Shown one piece after another: positions 7,543 to 16,692 of a stretch of DNA of 64,000 nucleotides. The notes below the pieces were generated by a model that saw only the letters and a list, made by a program, of their open reading frames with translations, made no database searches and was not told the origin of the DNA. This DNA is from JAJDFU01 sp964641965 (GTDB lineage: Bacteria; Bacteroidota; Bacteroidia; Chitinophagales; Saprospiraceae). The stretch covers positions 22,997-86,996 of the forward strand of contig CAZXLD010000015.1 in assembly GCA_964641965.1 (NCBI GenBank). The letters are read 5' to 3'. A program made the translations under genes and the position numbers. Every line of letters begins with the position of its first letter. Within the stretch, counting starts at the first letter, position 1.

Positions 7543-9891
7543 TTAATCATCCACCTTTGCCAGTTCCTTGTCAATATTTTTTTTCCGATCGTAAAAAAGA
7601 AACAATAGAACAGGCAAAAGTGTCAGATCGAAAAAGGCCGCCAAGAAGAGGGTAACAGCCACTAAACCACCTAGATAAAAGGTCCCCAAAAAGTTTGAAA
7701 AGGTGAGCGTTAGAAAGCCACATAACAGGATAATGGTAGTCAAGGCGATCGCCTTTCCAGTAGATACGATCGTGTGTCTCAGGGCTAAAGTCACAGATGA
7801 TCTTGCTTGCATTTCTCTTTGAAACCGGGAAAGGAAGTGAATGGAATCATCTACCGCAATTCCGAAGGAAAGAATGAAGATAATTGAAGTAGAAATTTTA
7901 AGATCGATGCCGTAAAAACCCATAACTCCTGCTATCACGATCAATGGGAGCAAGTTTGGAATCAGCGATAACAAACCCAACCGGACAGATCCCAAAACAA
8001 TTGCAAAAAGAATTCCGACCAAAGCAATAGCGACCGATAATCCCCACAGGACATTCTTTGCCAGGTAACTATTATTTAGATCAAGTAAATGAGGGGTACC
8101 AGTAACGTGGACTTGGAAAGGAGTATTTGTCAATTCCTTTTTGACCCACTCCATCAATGCCTGGTTGCGCATGGAAAAAACTGCGCTGCCTTCATCTTTA
8201 GTTAGTCCACTGATTCGCATCCATGGCTTCTTTTCCGAGGATACATATTTACCCCAAATATCCTGGCCCGTTTCCTGTTTAAACCTATCGATCAAGTTCG
8301 TGACATCTTCCTGCGAACTTGGTAAGCTATAAAAATCAGGATCTCCTCCCTTGGAGACTTGATTGGCCTGTTTCAAGATTTCTACTGGGGAAATCAGACT
8401 CCCAACCCCATAGGTAGCTAATAGAAAGCTATCCAATCGTTCAATCTGCCGCAATACTTTTAATTGTAACAGGTCGGCATTCTCTTGTTTGGCTACCAAG
8501 GCAATTTCCATACCTCTTGCGCCGGAAAAATGACTTTCGAAAAAATGGAATGCCTGCCTTCTGGGATGATCTGGCTTTAAGTCTTCCAGTAAATAATTGT
8601 TCACCTTCAATTGGGTGATCCCGATTGGACTAACCAATAGTACCAAGACCGATATCACAATAACCAATTGCCTATTATTCATGACCCAGGAAAGCCATTG
8701 CAACAGCAGTCGGTTCCACCAGGCCGAACGATCGGAAAAACCCTTAAACACCTCACCATATAATACAAGAATTGCCGGTATTAAAGTGTAGGTAAGTAAA
8801 AGGGCAAAAAACAAACCAACGGTTGTCACCCATCCCACTTCGATCAAGGGTATAAAAGTGGAAGTAGTCAAAGTAAGAAACCCGACGGCAGTAGTCATCG
8901 TAGTCAGCAAAGTAGCTGTACCCACTTCCTTTACTGCCTTTTTGAGTGCCTGGCTCAGCCCCAGGCCTGCTTTGCGATAAAGCTGAAAATGGGTAACTAA
9001 GTGGATGGCATCTGCAACACCAATGACCAGGAGCACTGTAGGTATAATATTGGAGATCAGATCAAATGGCTTTCCGGACACCGCCATCAAGCCAATCGTC
9101 CATAAAACGGATAATCCGACCACAATAAGGGGAAGAGCTACGCCCAGCAAAGTTCGATAAGCCCAAAAAAGCAGAATAAATACAGCTAGTATAGAAGTTC
9201 CGGTGAATAGGACCGTTTCGAATTGCAGCGTCCGAATGAATGTAGTTTGCCCAAAGCATTTGCCAGCTATTTCAGCATGATCCACCTCCATTTCGTCAAC
9301 CAATTGCTGAACTTCCGTAGAAAGGTCAGCGCAAAATTCATCCGAATCAGCAGCTTTGTGCCACAATTGAAGGAGAACCGCCTTGCGATCCTCACTGAAA
9401 AAGGATTTAATCCACCCTTTTTGCTGGAAGAAAAACAAGCTGTCGGAACGATACCGCTCTGGGTTATTTAGATGAAAAAATGGCGTGGATAGCACCCGTG
9501 GACCAAAGGGATTCGGATTGCGCCTTTGAAATCGGAATTGGGTAGGATTAATGACGCGTTCTGTCTGAGGAAGCTTCTCCAGCCTAGTTGTTAACTGGTT
9601 AAGTTGATGAAGGAAACTGGAGTCAAATACACCTTGCGCTGGTCGAAAACCGATCAGGATGTAATCATTGTCAACGCCAAACCGATCCTGAAATTGATAG
9701 AAAAACTCAGTATCTGGATCACCAATTGGAAGGAACCGTTCCAGGTCATAGTCGAAGTACAGTGCCCGGGTTTGCCAAAGCCAAAAAACGCTGATTAGAA
9801 TGGTAAAGAAAATTCCCCAACGACTAAATCGTTTAAATCGATCCATCATATTGATCAACAGCCGGCCAAACAAATGCCTGAAAACGACCAT
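7543..9891 (-). CDS. RND/MMPL-family exporter
   Basis: A polytopic membrane transporter of about 782 residues with the two-half RND/patched layout. One TM segment is followed by a large periplasmic domain (YDLERFLPIGDPDTEFFYQF), then a five-TM block containing IGVADAIHLVTHF. The pattern repeats in the second half with FGIAVDDSIHFLSRF. The intramembrane aspartates typical of proton-driven RND pumps are visible in both halves. It is the last gene of the minus-strand type III PKS operon and overlaps the phosphopantetheinyl transferase. I infer export of the lipid product. The start is uncertain: ATGs at 9954, 9891 and 9849 are in frame, and all overlap the upstream gene. Confidence 0.88.
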   Translation of the reverse strand: MVVFRHLFGRLLINMMDRFKRFSRWGIFFTILISVFWLWQTRALYFDYDLERFLPIGDPDTEFFYQFQDRFGVDNDYILIGFRPAQGVFDSSFLHQLNQLTTRLEKLPQTERVINPTQFRFQRRNPNPFGPRVLSTPFFHLNNPERYRSDSLFFFQQKGWIKSFFSEDRKAVLLQLWHKAADSDEFCADLSTEVQQLVDEMEVDHAEIAGKCFGQTTFIRTLQFETVLFTGTSILAVFILLFWAYRTLLGVALPLIVVGLSVLWTIGLMAVSGKPFDLISNIIPTVLLVIGVADAIHLVTHFQLYRKAGLGLSQALKKAVKEVGTATLLTTMTTAVGFLTLTTSTFIPLIEVGWVTTVGLFFALLLTYTLIPAILVLYGEVFKGFSDRSAWWNRLLLQWLSWVMNNRQLVIVISVLVLLVSPIGITQLKVNNYLLEDLKPDHPRRQAFHFFESHFSGARGMEIALVAKQENADLLQLKVLRQIERLDSFLLATYGVGSLISPVEILKQANQVSKGGDPDFYSLPSSQEDVTNLIDRFKQETGQDIWGKYVSSEKKPWMRISGLTKDEGSAVFSMRNQALMEWVKKELTNTPFQVHVTGTPHLLDLNNSYLAKNVLWGLSVAIALVGILFAIVLGSVRLGLLSLIPNLLPLIVIAGVMGFYGIDLKISTSIIFILSFGIAVDDSIHFLSRFQREMQARSSVTLALRHTIVSTGKAIALTTIILLCGFLTLTFSNFLGTFYLGGLVAVTLFLAAFFDLTLLPVLLFLFYDRKKNIDKELAKVDD

Positions 9892-10366
9892 GGTGACTCT
9901 TGGAAACAGGTAGGGTTCGATGAGTGTTTCGAAACCTTGCGGACAAAGCTCCACTTTGTAGTTTTTCCAAAATGTATTCCCCGCTTGAGATCACAACCTT
10001 AGCATCCCAAAAATCAATTAGACTTACCGTATCCTGTACCCCTTTCTCACAACAGTATACGTGTATAAACTCAGGAGTCTGAAGCATTCGAAAAGCATAG
10101 GTACCTCGCGTGCCTATAACATACATGGAGTCCATGTAAACCTGATAGGCTTTAGGCCGATGCAGACGTTGGCAGCCTGCCCGACGCTCTAGCTTGTAGG
10201 CACTTTCTTTAGCTGCCCATAGCACCCATTTATTCACCATCTGCCCCTTGATACTCTGAAATTGCTCCCATTCCAATGGATGTAAAACCTTCTCCCAAAA
10301 CCGCGTTTCACTAGCTCGGGAATTCGATTCCGCCAATCGGAGATCAACAATATCATTGCCGATCAA
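9833..10366 (-). CDS. 4'-phosphopantetheinyl transferase
   Basis: Transfers phosphopantetheine from CoA to the conserved serine of an acyl carrier protein. The 177-residue protein starts with IGNDIVDL (the metal-binding Asp is residue 5) and has the second signature WAAKESAYKL (residues 50-59, K53-E54-S55). These are the two ACPS/Sfp motifs. Its ATG overlaps the stop of the acyl carrier protein gene by 4 nt, so the two are probably translationally coupled. This enzyme most likely activates that carrier. A dedicated transferase supports the idea that the operon is metabolically autonomous. Confidence 0.9.
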   Translation of the reverse strand: MIGNDIVDLRLAESNSRASETRFWEKVLHPLEWEQFQSIKGQMVNKWVLWAAKESAYKLERRAGCQRLHRPKAYQVYMDSMYVIGTRGTYAFRMLQTPEFIHVYCCEKGVQDTVSLIDFWDAKVVISSGEYILEKLQSGALSARFRNTHRTLPVSKSHHGRFQAFVWPAVDQYDGSI

Positions 10367-10617
10367 TTGGAGCTGATTTTACCTTCGATGATATCCAAGG
10401 CTGCCCCAACAGTCAACATTTTCTCAGCAGACTTGTCATCGATTTCGATGTTAAAGGCATCTTCGACATCTAATATGATATCTACCAGGTTGGCAGAGTT
10501 GATGCCGAGATCATCCAACAAATCGGTTTCCTCTGTTAGGCTTTTGAAAGCAACCTGATTCTGAACGTAGGGTTGGATAATCTGTTGGAGGGTAGTTGTT
10601 AATTCTTTCCGTTCCAT
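10363..10617 (-). CDS. acyl carrier protein
   Basis: An 84-residue acidic four-helix carrier that holds the growing acyl chain as a phosphopantetheine thioester. The attachment serine is Ser41 in DLGINSANLVDIILDVEDAF. The usual D-S-L/M reads N-S-A, a divergent but still recognisable site. The ATG at 10617 is chosen because it lies 1 nt after the ketosynthase stop; a longer frame to 10650 would run into that gene. It sits between the ketosynthase and the phosphopantetheinyl transferase, which points to a carrier dedicated to this pathway rather than the housekeeping AcpP. Confidence 0.92.
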   Translation of the reverse strand: MERKELTTTLQQIIQPYVQNQVAFKSLTEETDLLDDLGINSANLVDIILDVEDAFNIEIDDKSAEKMLTVGAALDIIEGKISSN

Positions 10618-10618
10618 C

Positions 10619-11896
10619 CTAAGTCTGAAAATTTTTAAAAATGAGCACACTATTTACATCTCCAAAACCAAAGCTAGCTTTCGCAAGGTACTCTATATCA
10701 GGCACTGAAAGGCTTTGCCGAGGTATCCGGTCCGGATGCACGAGGGATTCAATTTGAGGATGGAGGTCTTCACAATTGAGCGAAGGATGCACAAAACGAT
10801 GCATTAACTGAAGTACTGCAGCGACAGATTCTATGGCCCCAGCGCCGCTAAGGCAATGGCCCACCATAGATTTCAGCGAGTTAATTAATGGAAAATCTTG
10901 CCCACATCTGTTTAGGGCACTGACCCAGGAATCTATTTCAATGACATCTCCTCTAGTGGCAGTGAGGTGCCCGGAAATCACACCGATCTGATCAACTTCG
11001 ATTTTGGATTCGTTTAGCGCTCCCCGAATACACCGCTCTATTCCATCTGGGTTTGGGGCAGTCATACTCCCTCCATTTCTTTGACCTCCAGAATTTGTGT
11101 ACCCGCCAACTAATTCTGCATAGATGACAGCCCCTCGTTTTTGAGCTGCCTCCAGTGATTCCAGTATAAATGCCCCGGCACCGCTGCCCGGTACAAAGCC
11201 TGAAGCTGTAGCGCTCATAGGCCTTGAACCCTGCTCAGGATGATCATTGAATCTTCGGGTAAGAACCCGCATAGCGTCAAAGCCCCCCCAAATGTAGGGT
11301 CCATCTGTATCGCAAGACCCGCAAAGCATCCGTTCAGCTTTACCCGTTCTTATATGCTCGCTGGCCAGACGCAATGCTTCAGTACCTGTGCTGCATGCGG
11401 ATGCATTGGCGACAACCCAATTTCCCAATCCGAAGCGTCCACCTAGGTAAGCACTTGGACCACTAGCCATGGTTTGAGTGACCGTATGGCTACCCATGCG
11501 CTTTACCTTGTTACTGTCAATCAAATAAACGCCATCCCGGATAGGCCGTACGCCGGATAATCCAACTCCAAAAATGCAACCTGTATCCCAATCAGGGGTG
11601 TTGTCTTTCTGCTTTTCCAGACCGGCATCAGCCCAAGCTTCCTCCGCAGCTATTATCCCATAAAGCAGGTTGTGTGCTGTCAATTGGCGAAGCTCAAGCT
11701 CAGAAAAATAACGGGCTTTCAACTCATCCGTTAACATCGGCGCCCCACCAATGCAACATCCGAAATGCTTTTCTTCCAACTCCGGAAAATACCGAATACC
11801 GGATTTCCCAGATTGAATGGCTTCCAAAAAAGCCGGAATCCCAATGGCATTCGGAGCAACAACCCCCATTCCTGTCACCACCACTCTTCTGGTCAT
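10619..11896 (-). CDS. beta-ketoacyl-ACP synthase (FabF-like)
   Basis: Condensing enzyme that extends an ACP-bound acyl chain by two carbons. The 425 residues match KAS I/II length. The catalytic triad is complete: Cys168 in NASACSTG, His310 in GHLTATRGD and His347 in KSMVGHCLSGAG, with Lys342. The glycine-rich FGFGD near the C-terminus is present. It is not a chain-length factor, because the cysteine is intact. The start overlaps the dehydratase stop by 4 nt. It most likely builds a specialised acyl starter for the neighbouring type III PKS rather than bulk fatty acid. Confidence 0.93.
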   Translation of the reverse strand: MTRRVVVTGMGVVAPNAIGIPAFLEAIQSGKSGIRYFPELEEKHFGCCIGGAPMLTDELKARYFSELELRQLTAHNLLYGIIAAEEAWADAGLEKQKDNTPDWDTGCIFGVGLSGVRPIRDGVYLIDSNKVKRMGSHTVTQTMASGPSAYLGGRFGLGNWVVANASACSTGTEALRLASEHIRTGKAERMLCGSCDTDGPYIWGGFDAMRVLTRRFNDHPEQGSRPMSATASGFVPGSGAGAFILESLEAAQKRGAVIYAELVGGYTNSGGQRNGGSMTAPNPDGIERCIRGALNESKIEVDQIGVISGHLTATRGDVIEIDSWVSALNRCGQDFPLINSLKSMVGHCLSGAGAIESVAAVLQLMHRFVHPSLNCEDLHPQIESLVHPDRIPRQSLSVPDIEYLAKASFGFGDVNSVLIFKNFQT

Positions 11897-12363
11897 ACGT
11901 GATGGTTACTGTCACGCAAAATCATTCCTGCCAAGGTTCCCCGGCACGCGATTTCACCCAAGGTGTTTGTCATTTCTGCGCTCACTTTAAGCTTACCTAA
12001 TCTCAGGTAATGCTTTTTTGCCAGAACCTCCACCCGTTCACCAGGTAGGACAGGCTGCAGGAACTCTACCTGAGAATGCGTAAAGGCAAATCTTCGCACA
12101 TTTCTGGTCTTGTGGGTTCCGGTGAGAAAGATTCCCCAGGCAGCCAATCCGATCTGGGCCATACATTCAGTGAGGATTACCCCCGGAGTAACTGGAATAC
12201 CTGGAAAATGGCCCTTGTAAAAGAACTCGTCCTCCCGAAAAGTGTAAGTTCCCAGGATATGGTCAGGAGTCATTTCCAAGATCTTGTCTACAAATCGAAA
12301 GGGCGCTGCATATGGAAGTAGATCCACACACAGCTGCAAATCGGCTGTTGATGTTTGGTCCAT
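11893..12363 (-). CDS. FabZ-like 3-hydroxyacyl-ACP dehydratase
   Basis: A 156-residue single-hotdog protein. The FabZ signature is clear: PYAAPFRFVDKILE near the N-terminus, the active-site His52 in KGHFPGIPVTPG, and Glu66 in GVILTECMAQ. It dehydrates 3-hydroxyacyl-ACP to trans-2-enoyl-ACP. It lies between the SDR reductase (3-nt gap) and the ketosynthase (4-nt overlap), so it supplies the dehydration step of the local elongation cycle. No second hotdog gene is nearby. Confidence 0.9.
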   Translation of the reverse strand: MDQTSTADLQLCVDLLPYAAPFRFVDKILEMTPDHILGTYTFREDEFFYKGHFPGIPVTPGVILTECMAQIGLAAWGIFLTGTHKTRNVRRFAFTHSQVEFLQPVLPGERVEVLAKKHYLRLGKLKVSAEMTNTLGEIACRGTLAGMILRDSNHHV

Positions 12364-12366
12364 GAA

Positions 12367-13173
12367 CTAAACATTTTTTTCTCCGCCATCCACCGGCAAA
12401 ATAGCACCGTTTACCCAGGCGGCTTCATCCCTGCAAAGTAAGTAGATAAAATCAGCAACATCTTCCGGGCGAGTCAGCCGACCCAGCGGATTTCGTTCCT
12501 GAGATTGCTTTTTTAGTAGTTCCTGATCGGGTATCATAGCCAACGAAGGGGTAGGGGTCACTCCAGCCTGTATCAAGTTGCTTCGAATGCCATAATAACC
12601 AAATTCAGCCGCAATGGAGCGAGACATGGATTCCAAGGCTGCCTTCGCTGCCCCCACTTGGGCATAATGAGGCCAAGTCCTGTAGCTACCTTCGCTGGTA
12701 AGACCAAGACATCGACTATCCGCTGCGAAAAATCCTCGACTGAAAAGCGCTTTTATCCAGTGATAGTAACTTAGGGCCATAGCTTCAAAAGTAAGCGCAA
12801 AATCGTCAGGCCGAGCCAGAGTTTGGTCTTTTTGGAGAGAAGCAGGAGAGAGTCGTTTCAGGTTTCCTCTAGAAATACTATGGAGAAATAAGCGCACTTT
12901 GCCATTTTGGCCTAAAGCAGGCATCAATTCATCCAGGATTTCAACCTGCCGCTCCTGGCGAAGTGCATCCCGGTTAAAAGTGATCAGTTGGACTCCAGTG
13001 GACTTTAAGCAATCCCATTCTTTTTCCAACTCTGGTAACCGCTGCCTTCGGTCCCGATGCACAATGCACAAATGCATCCCTTCACTTGCCAATTTATGGG
13101 CTGTTGCTAAGCCAATACCGCTGGAGCCACCCAAAATAACTGCCCAGTAATTTTTTTCTTGGAAGGTACCCAT
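12367..13173 (-). CDS. SDR reductase, probable enoyl-ACP reductase (FabI/FabL-like)
   Basis: A 268-residue short-chain dehydrogenase with an N-terminal nucleotide site GGSSGIGLA (residues 15-23). The catalytic spacing is Tyr170-x6-Lys177 (HYAQVGAAKAALE), the enoyl-ACP reductase arrangement; FabG has YxxxK. LHSIS near residue 98 also resembles the V/L-HSI of FabI. The TGxxxGIG-like dinucleotide motif together with Tyr-x6-Lys is most like Bacillus FabL. It probably saturates the acyl chain. A separate ketoreductase is not encoded here, so either this enzyme is bifunctional or housekeeping FabG is borrowed. Confidence 0.85.
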   Translation of the reverse strand: MGTFQEKNYWAVILGGSSGIGLATAHKLASEGMHLCIVHRDRRQRLPELEKEWDCLKSTGVQLITFNRDALRQERQVEILDELMPALGQNGKVRLFLHSISRGNLKRLSPASLQKDQTLARPDDFALTFEAMALSYYHWIKALFSRGFFAADSRCLGLTSEGSYRTWPHYAQVGAAKAALESMSRSIAAEFGYYGIRSNLIQAGVTPTPSLAMIPDQELLKKQSQERNPLGRLTRPEDVADFIYLLCRDEAAWVNGAILPVDGGEKNV

Positions 13174-13174
13174 A

Positions 13175-14239
13175 TCAAGACCAATTTAGGAGGATACGCT
13201 GTGCCGAAAAACCGGGGCCAAAACTCAACATCATACCCTTATCGCCACGGTTTACTTTTCCGTTATTCATCAAAAAGTCCAGCACATACAGTACGGTCGC
13301 ACTGGACATATTACCATAGCGTCGAAATATTTCCTTGGTCCCGTCAATATTTTTCCCACGTGGGGCCAACATCTCCTCTACCAAACGCATAATCTTTTTA
13401 CCACCAGGATGAAATACAAAATGGTCAATTTGGTCCAGATCGGTTCCGTGACCCTCCAGAAATTCATCCAGCACTTCCGGCATGTGGGCTGCAATTGTTT
13501 CTGGAACTTGTGGATCCAGCACCATTCTGAAGCCCGAATCAACTACTTTATACCCCATCATATGGATAGCATCGTAAAAATGATACATTCCTGATGGCCC
13601 AAGTGCTGGTCCTAGATTTTCTGAGTCAGGCCCTATGATTGCACAAGCGACACCATCTCCAAACAGGGCTGTGCTCACGATGTTGGCCATGCTATAATCA
13701 TTCGCCTGAAAAGTGCAAGAAGGGAACTCGGCGGCAATAACCGCTGCTGTTTTGCCAGGCTGGGCCTCCAAAAGCTGTTTGGCATAGATCAACGCTGATA
13801 CTCCTGCCGCACAACCCATCTCTGTGACTGGAAGACGGACCACATCCTGTCGCATCCGAAACTTATTAATCAAATAGGCATCAACGGAAGGGATCATGAA
13901 ACCGGTACAACTTACCGTAATCAGGTAGTCTAGTTCAGACGGATCCAGCCCACTCTTGGCCAAGGCACCGCCCAAGGCCTCTTCCGACAAGGCAATAGCA
14001 TGCTCAATATAGTGGTCGTTTCGAGCTTCAAAGCTATCGAATCGAATCATATCTTCCGGTGCTGTAACCGTGTAGCGTTGATCGACTTCAGCGTATTGAA
14101 AAATACGAAGCGCCTTTCGCCTCAGCCGGTCCGGCTGGTCCGACAACCATTGCTCTGCGTGCATGCAGGATTCAGCATTGGTTTTACGAAGCTCAGGCAC
14201 TGCGATTGCCGTTGCAAGTATTTTATTGAGTGCACTCAT
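13175..14239 (-). CDS. type III polyketide synthase (chalcone-synthase fold)
   Basis: A homodimeric ketosynthase that extends an acyl starter with malonyl units and cyclises it, without needing a carrier protein. The 354-residue length is standard. The catalytic triad is complete: Cys143 in TEMGCAAGVSAL, His277 in FVFHPGGKK and Asn310 in RYGNMSSATV. The FGDG loop (193-196) is also present. Likely products of such enzymes with fatty starters are alkylresorcinols or alkylpyrones; the exact product cannot be read from the sequence. Its start overlaps the methyltransferase by 17 nt and its stop is 1 nt from the SDR, so it is central to the operon. Confidence 0.95.
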   Translation of the reverse strand: MSALNKILATAIAVPELRKTNAESCMHAEQWLSDQPDRLRRKALRIFQYAEVDQRYTVTAPEDMIRFDSFEARNDHYIEHAIALSEEALGGALAKSGLDPSELDYLITVSCTGFMIPSVDAYLINKFRMRQDVVRLPVTEMGCAAGVSALIYAKQLLEAQPGKTAAVIAAEFPSCTFQANDYSMANIVSTALFGDGVACAIIGPDSENLGPALGPSGMYHFYDAIHMMGYKVVDSGFRMVLDPQVPETIAAHMPEVLDEFLEGHGTDLDQIDHFVFHPGGKKIMRLVEEMLAPRGKNIDGTKEIFRRYGNMSSATVLYVLDFLMNNGKVNRGDKGMMLSFGPGFSAQRILLNWS

Positions 14240-14993
14240 GGTTTGAATTGAATAATAGCATTTGCCATCGAAAGGCCCATCGCCATTTCAGGTGATAATC
14301 CTTGCAATTGCAGGCTCGAAGATAGGATTCAAGATCACTCCTGCGAAAAGCTTTTCGAATGGAAAGCAAACCGTCGTGTCGTGCCATACCGGAAATCCTG
14401 AACAACCTGCTCCAAATCTGAAATAAAACAAATGCCATACGGTTGCGATGGAGGTCATTGATCAAGATACATTGTGTACTAGGCAACGAGAGTAGCTGCT
14501 GCAGTAAAGATATGATCTCCTCATCTGTAAAGTGATGCAGAAAAAGAGAACACAGGTAAATGTCTCCTTCGGGCAAATCCGGCACGTGTAAGGCCTCCGC
14601 TTTCTTGTAAGTGATTTCAGAGAAATTCTCGCTTTCCCTACAGGCATAGGTTAGCACATGCTCGTTTGCATCCACCCCAATCAACTCCACTTTCGAATCA
14701 AATTTGCGAAAATAGCGTGCCAGATATCGCAGAGTATCCCCGCCTCCACATCCCAGGTCCACGATTCGAAGAGGTCTATCCAGTTGATGTGGTGTTTGTT
14801 TTAGGTAGATTTTTAGTGCTTTCAGCACAATGAGATATCCTCCGAGCCACCGGTTGACCTTCTCTATCCCGTTTAGAGCTCCTTCAATCTCTACCCCTCC
14901 AAGATCCAGATCATCCATCAGCTCGGGGCGAGTATCTCTAGTTGGCAACCACTCACGCATATTCAGGTACGATTGGTTGAACGGGTTTACCAT
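14223..14993 (-). CDS. SAM-dependent methyltransferase
   Basis: A class I methyltransferase of 256 residues. Motif I is VDLGCGGGD (78-86), followed by an acidic residue at the end of strand beta-2 (LIGVDANEHVL). It overlaps the FAD oxidoreductase by 41 nt and the type III PKS by 17 nt. Small methyltransferases next to type III PKS genes usually methylate the phenolic oxygen or ring carbon of the polyketide; that role is inferred here. The C-terminal region is Arg/Trp-rich. O- versus C-methylation cannot be decided from the sequence. Confidence 0.88.
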   Translation of the reverse strand: MVNPFNQSYLNMREWLPTRDTRPELMDDLDLGGVEIEGALNGIEKVNRWLGGYLIVLKALKIYLKQTPHQLDRPLRIVDLGCGGGDTLRYLARYFRKFDSKVELIGVDANEHVLTYACRESENFSEITYKKAEALHVPDLPEGDIYLCSLFLHHFTDEEIISLLQQLLSLPSTQCILINDLHRNRMAFVLFQIWSRLFRISGMARHDGLLSIRKAFRRSDLESYLRACNCKDYHLKWRWAFRWQMLLFNSNHECTQ

Positions 14994-16089
14994 GCGTCAA
15001 GGTGATCAACTTCTGCGTAAGCCCCGGAAAATATGCCCCAAATCCAACGAGCTTATCCATGAGGAAGGGAATCCAGCACATTTGCTGTAACTGCCTGCCT
15101 ACCCATAGCCGATTCGCAAAGGTGTTGCGCCAGTACCTTTGGTAAGCCTGGTGCAATTCTGTTTCTGAAATAGACCCGTTGAGGTAGGAAGCACCTAGGA
15201 TAGCTGCCTGATAGCCGCCCTGAATCGCCATCGCCATACCGTTTCCGCAAAGCGGACTGATTAACCCTGCAGAATCCCCTGCATAGAGTACCCCGGATTC
15301 AACAGCAGGCCTGGGCGAGAAGGAAATATTTGAAATGGTAAGGGGCTTTGCCCATAATCTTTCTCCTCTGGTAAATAGGTCGGAAAGGGCTTGATTCCTG
15401 GATAAAACCTGTTTTTCCAATTGCTCTATAGAACCTGCTTTCCGCAACTGATCAGCATGAACCAAATAACAGACGTTCACCTTCCCATCCTCCACCTGGG
15501 ATACCCCACAATACCCCTTAGGAAAATGGTGCAATTGGACCTCATTCGATGGCATTGCCCAATGCATATGGTACTTAACGCCCATCCAGGGACTCCTTCC
15601 CGGCATTTGCGGACGCATCTGCTTATCTAATACAGATCGTTTACCCTGGCAACCGATGACTAGCTTTGCAACTATGGAATCTCCTTTCTTGGTTTGCAAT
15701 CTATACCCACCCGCCTCCGGCTGGATAGCCATTACCGACTCCTGGGTGCGAATAGCCACACCGAGTGCTTTGGCCTGAACAGCAAGAAAATGATCTAATG
15801 CATATCGACTTATGCTGAATGCCCCCAATGGGAGTGAAACTTGCAGTGCAACTCCAGAACAGGTCGTTACACTCAGCCGGTCGATGTAGACTGGATTTAA
15901 ACGATGCGGAAAGAGACCTAAATGCTCAAGCAATGGCTTTACTTCTAAAGAAATATACTCGCCACATACTTTATGTCTGGGGTAATTTGACTGCTCTACC
16001 AGAATTACCCGAAACCCTTTTTTTGCTAACGTGATCGCGCAGGTCAGCCCCGCCAACCCTCCGCCAATAACGGCAACCTCGTTGTTCAT
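14953..16089 (-). CDS. FAD-dependent oxidoreductase (geranylgeranyl-reductase/monooxygenase type)
   Basis: A 378-residue flavoprotein. The Rossmann FAD motif is VIGGGLAGLTCA (7-18). It is followed by NYPRHKVCGEYIS, the conserved segment of the geranylgeranyl reductase/aromatic hydroxylase group. The second FAD contact is YAGDSAGLISP, followed by a G-N-G-M motif. Type III PKS operons in other bacteria pair the synthase with a flavin hydroxylase that oxidises a phenolic lipid to a quinone. That is the best guess here, but a double-bond reductase is possible. The start overlaps the YceI stop by 4 nt. Confidence 0.87.
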   Translation of the reverse strand: MNNEVAVIGGGLAGLTCAITLAKKGFRVILVEQSNYPRHKVCGEYISLEVKPLLEHLGLFPHRLNPVYIDRLSVTTCSGVALQVSLPLGAFSISRYALDHFLAVQAKALGVAIRTQESVMAIQPEAGGYRLQTKKGDSIVAKLVIGCQGKRSVLDKQMRPQMPGRSPWMGVKYHMHWAMPSNEVQLHHFPKGYCGVSQVEDGKVNVCYLVHADQLRKAGSIEQLEKQVLSRNQALSDLFTRGERLWAKPLTISNISFSPRPAVESGVLYAGDSAGLISPLCGNGMAMAIQGGYQAAILGASYLNGSISETELHQAYQRYWRNTFANRLWVGRQLQQMCWIPFLMDKLVGFGAYFPGLTQKLITLTHGKPVQPIVPEYA

Positions 16090-16658
16090 GGAAGCAAGTT
16101 ACAAGAAAGCTTTACTTCGACCGTATTTCCCAAGATGAAGCTTTTGGAGCCTACATTGAATTCGAGTCGGTTTAAAGAGAAACTTCCTTCGAGGTGAATT
16201 CCATTGCCTTGTGGTGTGACCGTGAAAGGAAATTCGATGTTTTTGGTTACCCCTTTGATCGTAAGCCTACCTGAAAAGAGATAGCCATTAGCATCTTGGC
16301 GAATGGACTCAGATCGGATTCGGATCACGGGAAAATGCTCCTGGTCAAAGTATTTTTCCTGCATTAGATGTTCATCCCGCTTGTTGATGCCTGTTTTCAT
16401 GGAAGCCACAGCAACAGTCGCATCCAATTTAGATTGGCTGGGTTGCTCGGGATCAAAGGATCCCTTAACAGAAAGGTCTCCCAAATCGCCATCCACCCAA
16501 AATCCGGCATTCTTAATCCTGAATTCAACTTTCTCACTACCCGCCTCCAAAGTGGAGTAGACAGTAGACAATCCCGGGTAGCCCGGACCACTTGCTAACA
16601 GCATAAAAACAGTACTTAGTATCATATTCATATTCCAGGAACATCCATGAATAGACAT
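16086..16658 (-). CDS. YceI-family periplasmic lipid-binding protein
   Basis: A 190-residue protein with a hydrophobic N-terminal signal (about residues 10-24) and a full YceI lipocalin-like barrel. Typical pieces are EFRIKNAGFW, SMKTGINKRDEHL, KYFDQEHFPVI, GRLTIKGVTKNIEFPF and a C-terminal V-K-L-S strand. YceI proteins bind polyisoprenoid or alkyl lipids in the periplasm. Its place directly upstream of the FAD enzyme in a lipid-polyketide operon suggests it carries the product or a quinone-like lipid on the way out. It is 34 nt downstream of the Nudix gene. Confidence 0.88.
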   Translation of the reverse strand: MSIHGCSWNMNMILSTVFMLLASGPGYPGLSTVYSTLEAGSEKVEFRIKNAGFWVDGDLGDLSVKGSFDPEQPSQSKLDATVAVASMKTGINKRDEHLMQEKYFDQEHFPVIRIRSESIRQDANGYLFSGRLTIKGVTKNIEFPFTVTPQGNGIHLEGSFSLNRLEFNVGSKSFILGNTVEVKLSCNLLP

Positions 16659-16692
16659 TGTTGGAGCTGGAAAATAAAATCCGGCTTTGTGA

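Noticed and set aside
9892..9954. Upstream start for the RND exporter at 9954
   Set aside because: It would overlap the phosphopantetheinyl transferase by 122 nt; later ATGs (9891, 9849) still precede the first membrane helix.
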